Below are positions 6,376-11,311 of a stretch of DNA of 11,311 bases, piece by piece; within the stretch, counting starts at the first letter, position 1, and each line of letters starts with the position of its first letter. The translations under genes and the position numbers were made by a program. Source of the DNA: Clostridia bacterium (GTDB lineage: Bacteria > Bacillota > Clostridia > Oscillospirales > CAG-272); NCBI GenBank assembly GCA_017452565.1, contig JAFTMF010000105.1, positions 1 to 11,311 on the forward strand, in the 5' to 3' direction. The notes beneath the pieces were generated by a model. That model was not told the DNA's origin, did not search any database, and saw only the letters and a program-made list of their open reading frames with translations.

Positions 6376-6393
6376 TCCTCCAATTAAGGAGGA
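6376..6393 (+). promoter_or_regulatory. Hairpin masking the ribosome binding site of the isomerase-like gene
   Basis: The ribosome site GGAGGA (6388-6393), 6 bases before the ATG at 6400, is exactly complementary to TCCTCC at 6376-6381, with a 6-base AT loop. In RNA this would hide the Shine-Dalgarno in a short hairpin. The stem is only six pairs, so it could open easily by ribosome binding, temperature or a competing upstream structure. Confidence 0.5.
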
Positions 6394-6399
6394 AAAATT

Positions 6400-7275
6400 A
6401 TGTTATTGGTCACTCAAACCGACCGTCTCGCTGCTTTGTACGGCGACCGCACTGCCGTGAAGATGCTGGCGGAGGCCGGATTTGACGGCATTGACTACTC
6501 TATGTTCTATCTCACCCACGGAGATCATCCAATGCTGGGAGAGGGCTGGCGTGCCGAGGCTGAGGCTCTGCGTGCTTATGCGGACTCCCTTGGCATCGCC
6601 TTCGTGCAGGGACACGCGCCCTTCTCCTTCCGGGATAACTCCCCCGAGGGCTGGAAGACTCACAACTTCCCCCGCTTGGTGCGCTCCATCGAGATCTCGG
6701 GCGTGCTGGGCATCCGGGAGCTGATTATCCATCCCGTGCAGTTTTTGCCTTACAAGCAGAACGCCGACACCCTCCATGATTACAATATGGAGTTCTACCG
6801 TGCGCTGATCCCCTACGCAAAGGCGGCAGGCGTGCGGATCTGTCTGGAAAATATGTGGCAGAGAAACCCAAAGCGTGGCAATCTCATCACCCACAGTACC
6901 TGCTCCCGTGCCGAGGAGGCCGCCGCTTGGGTGGATGAGCTGGGCGATCCCGAGTCCATCGGCTACTGTCTCGATCTCGGTCACTGCGGTCTGGTGGAGC
7001 GGGAGGCAGGCGAGGAGATCCGCGCGCTGGGCAGCAGAATCACCGCTCTGCATATTCACGATAACGATTACGTAGCCGATCAGCACATCCTCCCTTATCA
7101 CGGCAACGCCGATTGGGCGGATATCCTTGCCGCACTGAAAGAGGTAGGCTACAAGGGCGCCTTCACCTATGAGGCAGACACCTTCCTGTATAAAACGCCT
7201 GCCGCCGTGCTCCCCGATGCGCTGAAGCTGATGGTGGCACTGGGACGGTATATGATCTCCCAAATCGAGGGGTAA
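6400..7275 (+). CDS. Sugar phosphate isomerase/epimerase-like TIM-barrel protein
   Basis: A 291-residue protein of the xylose-isomerase-like TIM barrel (AP endonuclease family 2, PF01261 type). Members isomerise or epimerise sugars and related polyols using a divalent metal, or act as dehydratases. Likely metal and catalytic residues are E150 (CLENMW), D192 and H195 (CLDLGHCG), H218/H220 with D221 and D223 (LHIHDND), and E258 (FTYEADTF). An early barrel strand reads AGFDGIDYS, and QGHAPFS precedes a GWKTHN stretch. There is no signal peptide, so it is cytoplasmic. AGGAGG sits before the ATG but is partly masked by a complementary stretch. Between a transporter and a glycoside hydrolase, it probably works in sugar breakdown. 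The exact substrate cannot be read from the sequence; an endonuclease IV-like DNA repair role is unlikely given the neighbours and motif set. Confidence 0.85.
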   Translation: MLLVTQTDRLAALYGDRTAVKMLAEAGFDGIDYSMFYLTHGDHPMLGEGWRAEAEALRAYADSLGIAFVQGHAPFSFRDNSPEGWKTHNFPRLVRSIEISGVLGIRELIIHPVQFLPYKQNADTLHDYNMEFYRALIPYAKAAGVRICLENMWQRNPKRGNLITHSTCSRAEEAAAWVDELGDPESIGYCLDLGHCGLVEREAGEEIRALGSRITALHIHDNDYVADQHILPYHGNADWADILAALKEVGYKGAFTYEADTFLYKTPAAVLPDALKLMVALGRYMISQIEG

Positions 7276-7608
7276 GGGGAACGGGCGATTCAGCCCCTAC
7301 TACCTTGCAACAATTAAAGATTGATATTTTCACCGAATCTGTACTCCGGCTCTCCCTCCGGGAGAGCTGTCACGGCAGCAAGCCGCAAAGCGGCGTCTGC
7401 AGCAGTAAGCAGCGCAGCTGCGTCTGCAGGGACTGAGAGGGCAAATGCTCCAAATGCCCTCTCCGACACGCCCAACGGCGTGCCACCTCTCCCGGAGGGA
7501 GAGGCTTTTGGGACGGTGGAAAGCTATCGTTTTCATTGTAAAAGGCACAGCGGGGGCGTCGACCTCCCATCGGATAGGGAAGAGCATCGATTTATTTCAC
7601 TGTAATTC
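7276..7608. other. Intergenic stretch carrying an inverted-repeat element, no gene
   Basis: Between the isomerase-like gene and the promoter of the glycoside hydrolase gene. Just after the stop codon is a weak 5-bp hairpin (7275-7279 with 7294-7298) without a T run. The middle holds the repeat element at 7350-7503. From 7508 to 7608 I see nothing beyond ordinary spacer. Open frames here are short, lack ribosome sites and follow the repeat structure. Confidence 0.6.
7350..7503. repeat. MITE-like element with 17-bp terminal inverted repeats
   Basis: The ends (7350-7366 and 7487-7503) are perfect 17-bp inverted repeats of CTCTCCCTCCGGGAGAG. Inside are two imperfect direct repeats of about 23 bases ending in GCGTCTGCAG (around 7380-7402 and 7408-7429) and a hairpin with 9-bp arms (GAGAGGGCA with TGCCCTCTC, 7435-7463). 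It contains no gene. The size, perfect ends and related partial copy at 11249 point to a small non-autonomous mobile element or dispersed repeat. No target-site duplication was confirmed. Confidence 0.7.
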
Positions 7609-7637
7609 TTGACAAATCATCCCATTTATGCTATCAT
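7609..7637 (+). promoter_or_regulatory. Sigma-A promoter of the glycoside hydrolase gene
   Basis: A perfect TTGACA (7609-7614), 17-base spacer, and TATCAT (7632-7637) preceded by TG at 7629-7630. The start near 7644 leaves a short leader of about 26 bases that contains GGAGGA (7657-7662). The gene therefore has its own strong promoter; no operator is obvious. Confidence 0.8.
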
Positions 7638-7669
7638 AAACTCAATTATTATATTTGGAGGATTCCCCC

Positions 7670-9442
7670 ATGAAAGATTACAAAGATCTCCCCCGCGGAG
7701 AATATCCCCGTCCCGACCGTGTCAGAGAGAATTGGCTTTGCCTTAACGGTCAGTGGGACTTCGCTTTTGACGAGAACGGCGTCGGCATCGACGAGGGCTG
7801 GATGTATAAGTCTGCCTTCGATCTGAAGATCACCGTTCCCTACGTTTACCAGTGCCAGCTGTCGGGGCTGGGTGATCAGCGTCATTCCGACTACGTTTGG
7901 TACACCCGTACCTTCAAGGTGCCTGCAGAGTTTGCAGGTCAGCGCGTGCTGCTCCACTTCGGTGCGGTTGACTACAAGGCCAAGGTTTGGCTGAACGGTC
8001 ACTTCATCGGCGAGCACGAGGGCGGATACACCCCCTTCCACTTCGACATCACCCACCTGACTAAGGATCGCGACGTAGAGTATCAGCTTACCGTTTGCTG
8101 TGAGGACACCCTCTCCACCGAGTATCCCCGTGGCAAGCAGTCTTATCGCCCCGAGCCCTTCGAGTGCTGGTACACCCCCAGCAGCGGCATCTGGCAGCCC
8201 GTATGGCTGGAAGCAGTTGGTATGAAGTATATCGAGGACGTGCGCATCACCCCCGATTATGACAACGCTCGCTTTAAGGTGGAGGCACTCCTCTCCGCTA
8301 CTCCCAAGAACGGTACGCTGAAGCTGGACGTTACCTACCGCGGCAAGTTCGTTACCTCTCTCACCATCGCTGCTATCGAGAACCGTGTAGATACCATCGT
8401 TTGCTTCCCCCACGACCACAAGCGTCTGGAAGGCTTTGAATGCTGGGACGTTGGATGCGGCAATCTCTACGATCTGACCCTCACCCTCTGCGAGGACGGC
8501 AATGCAGTAGACACCCTCTCCACCTACTTCGGTATGAGAAAGATCCAGTGCGAGGGCGGCAGAATCTACATCAACAACCACGAGCTCTATCAGAGACTGA
8601 TTCTCGATCAGGGCTACTGGCCCGACGGTCTGCTCACCGCTCCCACCGACGAAGCGCTGAAAAAAGACATCGAGCTGACCATCGCTCTGGGCTACAACGG
8701 TGCCCGTAAGCATCAGAAGTTCGAGGATCCCCGTTACCTCTACTGGGCGGACTGCATGGGTCTGCTGGTTTGGGAGGAGCTCCCCTCCGCTTACCGCTTC
8801 ACCGATACTATGAAGCGCAACTGCTACCGTGATATGATGGACGCCATCAAGCGTGACTACAACCATCCTTGTATCATCACTTGGGTACCTATGAACGAAT
8901 CTTGGGGTATCTATCAGGTGAAGGTACATCCCGAACAGCAGATGTTCACCGACTCCCTCTACTATATGATCCACGCGCTGGACAGCACCCGTATCGTGTC
9001 CTCCAACGACGGCTGGGAGAATCCCCAGACCGATATCGTCACCGTTCACGATTACGCTTCCTTCACCCGTGATCTCTCTCCCGAGTACAAGTCCACCGAG
9101 GGCATCCTCACCGGTATTCCCAACGGCTTCCGCACCATCTCTGCCGACGGCTACGATCTCACCGGCAAACCGATGATGATGACCGAGTACGGCGGAATCG
9201 CACTGGCGAAGGATAAGCACGGCGCAAACTGGGGCTACGGCGGTGCAGAGAACGACGAAGAGAAGTTCTTCGAACGCTTCGAGGACATCACTATGGGCTT
9301 CAAGAACTGCGACTACTTCTGCGGTTACTGCTACACCCAGCTCACCGACGTATTCCAAGAGGTCAACGGTCTTCTGGATATGGACCGCAATCCCAAGATG
9401 GATATGGACAGAGTCCGCAGAATCAACCACAAGAGAAGATAA
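7670..9442 (+). CDS. Glycoside hydrolase family 2 enzyme (beta-galactosidase/glucuronidase-like)
   Basis: A 590-residue retaining glycosidase of family GH2. An N-terminal sugar-binding jelly roll (about 20-180, with FGAVDYKAKVWLNGHFIGEHEGGY) leads to an immunoglobulin-like middle domain (about 185-285) and a TIM-barrel catalytic domain (about 290-585). The acid/base is E410 in VPMNESWG and the nucleophile E506 in MMTEYGG, both in the expected motifs. The length matches beta-glucuronidases rather than the roughly 1000-residue LacZ type. However, the region before RNPK reads VNGLLDM, without the Asn-x-Lys motif that glucuronidases use to bind the uronic acid, so a neutral sugar substrate is more likely. 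There is no signal peptide, so it is cytoplasmic and acts on imported oligosaccharides. ATG 7670 follows GGAGGA by 7 bases; an upstream in-frame TTG lies within the ribosome site region and is rejected. Strong C-ending codon bias suggests good expression. Confidence 0.92.
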   Translation: MKDYKDLPRGEYPRPDRVRENWLCLNGQWDFAFDENGVGIDEGWMYKSAFDLKITVPYVYQCQLSGLGDQRHSDYVWYTRTFKVPAEFAGQRVLLHFGAVDYKAKVWLNGHFIGEHEGGYTPFHFDITHLTKDRDVEYQLTVCCEDTLSTEYPRGKQSYRPEPFECWYTPSSGIWQPVWLEAVGMKYIEDVRITPDYDNARFKVEALLSATPKNGTLKLDVTYRGKFVTSLTIAAIENRVDTIVCFPHDHKRLEGFECWDVGCGNLYDLTLTLCEDGNAVDTLSTYFGMRKIQCEGGRIYINNHELYQRLILDQGYWPDGLLTAPTDEALKKDIELTIALGYNGARKHQKFEDPRYLYWADCMGLLVWEELPSAYRFTDTMKRNCYRDMMDAIKRDYNHPCIITWVPMNESWGIYQVKVHPEQQMFTDSLYYMIHALDSTRIVSSNDGWENPQTDIVTVHDYASFTRDLSPEYKSTEGILTGIPNGFRTISADGYDLTGKPMMMTEYGGIALAKDKHGANWGYGGAENDEEKFFERFEDITMGFKNCDYFCGYCYTQLTDVFQEVNGLLDMDRNPKMDMDRVRRINHKRR

Positions 9443-9615
9443 GCAAAAAAGCGATCTGCACGATAACCACTATCAATATGCGATATATGGCAATCATCCA
9501 GAATGGACTGTATCATCTTTGATGAATCAGGGGGTTTTCCACCCAAACGCTTTGGCGAGTGCCGAATTGACTGGTATGGATTATTATAATGTGGAAAAGA
9601 GATGGGGAACTAATG

Positions 9616-10866
9616 ATGAAATCTAGAATAGGTTTTATTGTTCTCAGTATTGTATTCATTGTATGCATTCTCGGTATTGCATTCATTGTATGCGTTTTAG
9701 GTGCTGGTGAAGAAGCGAACCAAACTACAACAACCACAACCACCACTGTCGAATCTGTATTTAAAATCCGCCGTCCCAGCCCAGAGCAGGATGAACTGCT
9801 TACTATGGAGCGGATAACCGACGCGCATTCATCAGTAGATTTTGTGTATGTGGGATATAATTCTTTTGAAGAATTGATCGAACATATTGACAATCCGATT
9901 CGCAAACCCACGATCATTCGTGTCAGTGTAGTGGACGAAAAGGTGGGGACAACGCCGATTGATGAATTTTGGCCTTTCTATCAAACCGAAGTGCATTGCC
10001 GTGTGGAAGAAGTATATTACGCTCCTGAAAATATTGATCTTAAAATTGGTAGCACGAATGTAATCATAAAGGAATATCGCGGTATGATTGACGGCAAGAT
10101 GTGGTATTTCAAAGGCGATCTCCCCACACTGGACTGCTACGAATACTATTTGATCGGTTATTTTAGTGAAGCGCAAGAGCAGTATGTTTTTTCGTATTTT
10201 TGTGACCCGATCCCCGTAGTAGACTGTTACGAGCAATACGAAGAGACTATGAATCACTATGGTTTTGATATCATAGACTGCAGTTCAATCACATCTAATA
10301 TGTCATTTATCCTGCGAGACTATATTGCCGGTTGCAAAAAATGGTTGGAAAACGATGATAATCTGAAAGTATTGCTGGATCGACTTGCGGATGACGACAA
10401 TGATCGCTACTGGCAAACAATTGTAGATAAAGATCGTAAAGATCTCATTACCCGAGAGCTTGCCGATCTAATCACGCCTGGGGGATCTGTTCGAGATATT
10501 ATTGAAGTATTGGGCAAACCGCAGAGTGTGGAAGTTTCCGGGGGAAACAGTATTATCTATCATCTTTCGGAAGATGGGGCAGAAACATTGACGATTGGAT
10601 ATGATTATTTAGATTCTTTGGAAACCGCAACTGTAATAAAACGAAACTATGTTGCCGGTGTTGATCCTTCCGCAGTGGAAAACGTACAGATTGGAATGAA
10701 CTATGAAGAAGTGGTAGCAATCATGGGAATTCCGGAGTTAATACGTAGTCCAATCAGCGGTTTTGAACCTTGTATGGAATATGAATTATCCGATTCCACT
10801 TATGCAATAATCTATTTAGATTATTCACAATCAAAACCTACTGTCATATCAATACGAATTGTGTAA
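9616..10866 (+). CDS. Membrane-anchored extracytoplasmic protein with SmpA/OmlA-like C-terminal repeats
   Basis: An unrecognised 416-residue protein. Residues 5-29 form one long hydrophobic anchor made of a duplicated unit (SIVFIVCIL then GIAFIVCVL), followed by acidic residues and eight consecutive threonines (37-44), a flexible linker. With few N-terminal basic residues, the bulk should lie outside the membrane. Residues about 95-205 look beta-rich (TEVHCRVEEVYY, STNVIIKEYRG, CYEYYLIGYF), as in OB/TIMP-like domains of secreted clostridial proteins. The C-terminus has two related segments, SVRDIIEVLGKPQSV and VQIGMNYEEVVAIMGIPE, which fit the I-x-GM-x-x-x-EVxxxLGxP pattern of SmpA/OmlA (BLIP-like) domains. 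ATG 9616 is preferred over 9613 because GGGGA (9604-9608) is then 7 bases away. GC is near 40% in sampled lines versus about 58% in the preceding gene, suggesting foreign origin or relaxed selection. Function unknown. Confidence 0.8.
   Translation: MKSRIGFIVLSIVFIVCILGIAFIVCVLGAGEEANQTTTTTTTTVESVFKIRRPSPEQDELLTMERITDAHSSVDFVYVGYNSFEELIEHIDNPIRKPTIIRVSVVDEKVGTTPIDEFWPFYQTEVHCRVEEVYYAPENIDLKIGSTNVIIKEYRGMIDGKMWYFKGDLPTLDCYEYYLIGYFSEAQEQYVFSYFCDPIPVVDCYEQYEETMNHYGFDIIDCSSITSNMSFILRDYIAGCKKWLENDDNLKVLLDRLADDDNDRYWQTIVDKDRKDLITRELADLITPGGSVRDIIEVLGKPQSVEVSGGNSIIYHLSEDGAETLTIGYDYLDSLETATVIKRNYVAGVDPSAVENVQIGMNYEEVVAIMGIPELIRSPISGFEPCMEYELSDSTYAIIYLDYSQSKPTVISIRIV
9647..9700 (+). repeat. 27-bp tandem duplication inside a transmembrane segment
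   Basis: Two adjacent 27-base units (9647-9673 and 9674-9700) differ at four positions and preserve the frame, so they duplicate nine membrane residues. The extra copy lengthens the anchor of the protein at 9616-10866 to about 25 hydrophobic residues, around normal transmembrane length. Confidence 0.8.
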
Positions 10867-10968
10867 TATCTCTTTTCTGTAGGGGTATTGTGCTATCCCT
10901 CCCTCTTCGGGAGCGGGGGTATGATCGAGCAAGGCTAATCAAGAATAAATCCACAAAATAAAAGACTT

Positions 10969-11002
10969 GGCAGCACGGAATTCCGTGCTGCCGCTGTTTT
11001 TT
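10969..11002 (+). terminator. Perfect 24-bp palindrome followed by six T residues
   Basis: Arms 10969-10980 and 10981-10992 are exact reverse complements, and T6 follows at 10997-11002. On the minus strand the same stem is followed by a T-rich stretch (AGTCTTTTATTTTG), so it can work in both directions. It sits 102 bases after the AT-rich gene and probably ends its transcript. Confidence 0.72.
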
Positions 11003-11014
11003 GCCTCCCAAAAG

Positions 11015-11075
11015 AAAAGAACCCCTGTACACATATCCCGGCTTTAGACAAGGGTATGTGTACAGGGGTTCTTTT
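11015..11075. repeat. Long inverted repeat, probable bidirectional terminator or mobile repeat
   Basis: A perfect 21-base arm (11015-11035) pairs with 11055-11075. A further CCC/GGG pairing with one bulged base extends it to a 12-base loop at 11040-11051. The outer ends are A-rich on the left and T-rich on the right, so each strand would read a strong stem followed by T residues. It lies directly after the palindromic terminator, which is more structure than one gene end needs. Confidence 0.7.
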
Positions 11076-11248
11076 GAATTGCAAAATGCAAATGGCAAGT
11101 TGCAAATGAGGATTCGCTTCGTGAACAATGCGAAAACGCTGAGAAGGGATGCTCCCCGACAGAGAAATCCGTCGGGGTGTTGTGTGTCGAAACAGTGGCA
11201 TTGCAGAATTGGTATTGGTACTAATGCACAAATTAGCACAAGCCCAAG

Positions 11249-11297
11249 GCTCCCTCCGGGAGGGAGCTGGCGCCGTAGGCGACTGAGGGAGAGTGCG
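11249..11297. repeat. Partial copy related to the 7350-7503 element
   Basis: An 8-bp-arm hairpin (11249-11256 with 11260-11267) carries the CTCCCTCCGGGAG core seen at the left end of the 7350-7503 element. As there, it is followed by GCTG and later a GACTGAG stretch (11281-11287). The remainder may lie beyond the right edge of the window. Confidence 0.6.
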
Positions 11298-11311
11298 TTA
11301 CAATGAAGTTA

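Larger units (their letters stand above)
10867..11311. other. Gene-free right end rich in hairpins
   Basis: After the stop at 10866 no frame has a credible start, ribosome site or protein-like composition. The stretch holds a 24-bp palindrome, a long inverted repeat, a 7-bp hairpin (11154-11160 with 11171-11177), and a partial copy of the CTCCCTCCGGGAG element. The patchwork resembles an intergenic spacer that has collected dispersed repeats. Confidence 0.65.

Noticed and set aside
7649..9430. 593-codon minus-strand frame opposite the GH2 gene
   Set aside because: It mirrors the codon bias of the GH2 gene, has no recognisable domain, and the GH2 catalytic motifs settle the coding strand.
9567..9590. 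TTGACT and TATAAT upstream of the AT-rich gene as a promoter
   Set aside because: The spacer is only 12 bases and no good -35 lies at 16-18 bases from TATAAT. The TATAAT alone could act weakly, but I cannot support it.
9443..9612. Possible small gene or GH2 C-terminal extension between 9443 and 9612
   Set aside because: The only open frame continues an overlapping shadow frame of the GH2 gene and has no ribosome site or protein-like match; a terminator is not visible either.
11001..11306. 101-codon plus-strand frame at the right end
   Set aside because: Its peptide is produced by reading through the inverted repeats, has no proper start, and the two arms give repeated peptide pieces.

Overview
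The window looks like a piece of a chromosome from a Gram-positive, probably anaerobic gut bacterium of the class Clostridia (Oscillospirales or a related order). This placement is inference. It rests on strong GGAGG-type ribosome binding sites, near-consensus sigma-A promoters with 17-bp spacers, three Gram-positive-style lipoproteins, a clostridial-type zinc-dependent phospholipase C-like protein, a UMF1-type transporter, and GC-rich intergenic inverted repeats. No rRNA, tRNA, CRISPR array, transposase or phage gene was seen.

Minus-strand block (1-3883). A class II CCA-adding tRNA nucleotidyltransferase (3798 to 2479) has its own promoter and an intrinsic terminator. Downstream, a second strong promoter (2388-2416) drives three tandem paralogous lipoprotein genes (2348-1608, 1583-846, 803-114). 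All three place the lipidated cysteine at residue 24. They are followed by the first 30 codons of a membrane protein that runs off the left edge. This looks like one operon for surface-anchored proteins of unknown role.

Plus-strand block (3956-9442). Back-to-back with the cca promoter is an extended -10 promoter for a zinc-dependent phospholipase C-like protein (4091-4927). It is followed by a UMF1/Atg22-like major facilitator transporter (5004-6239), a TIM-barrel sugar-phosphate isomerase/epimerase-like protein (6400-7275) and, from its own promoter, a cytoplasmic glycoside hydrolase family 2 enzyme (7670-9442). The last three could form a small carbohydrate uptake and breakdown module, but shared function is only suggested by proximity. 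The gaps between them hold GC-rich inverted-repeat elements (6281-6343, 7350-7503).

Right end (9443-11311). A clearly more AT-rich gene (9616-10866) encodes an unrecognised membrane-anchored extracytoplasmic protein with a duplicated transmembrane segment, a run of eight threonines and two C-terminal SmpA/OmlA-like repeats. After it come about 445 bases without a gene, packed with hairpins: a perfect 24-bp palindrome, a 21-bp-arm inverted repeat, and a copy related to the 7350-7503 element.

I see no convincing new multi-gene system. The best leads are the lipoprotein paralogue array, the AT-rich orphan protein, the translation-start hairpins before the transporter and isomerase genes, and the dispersed inverted repeats.
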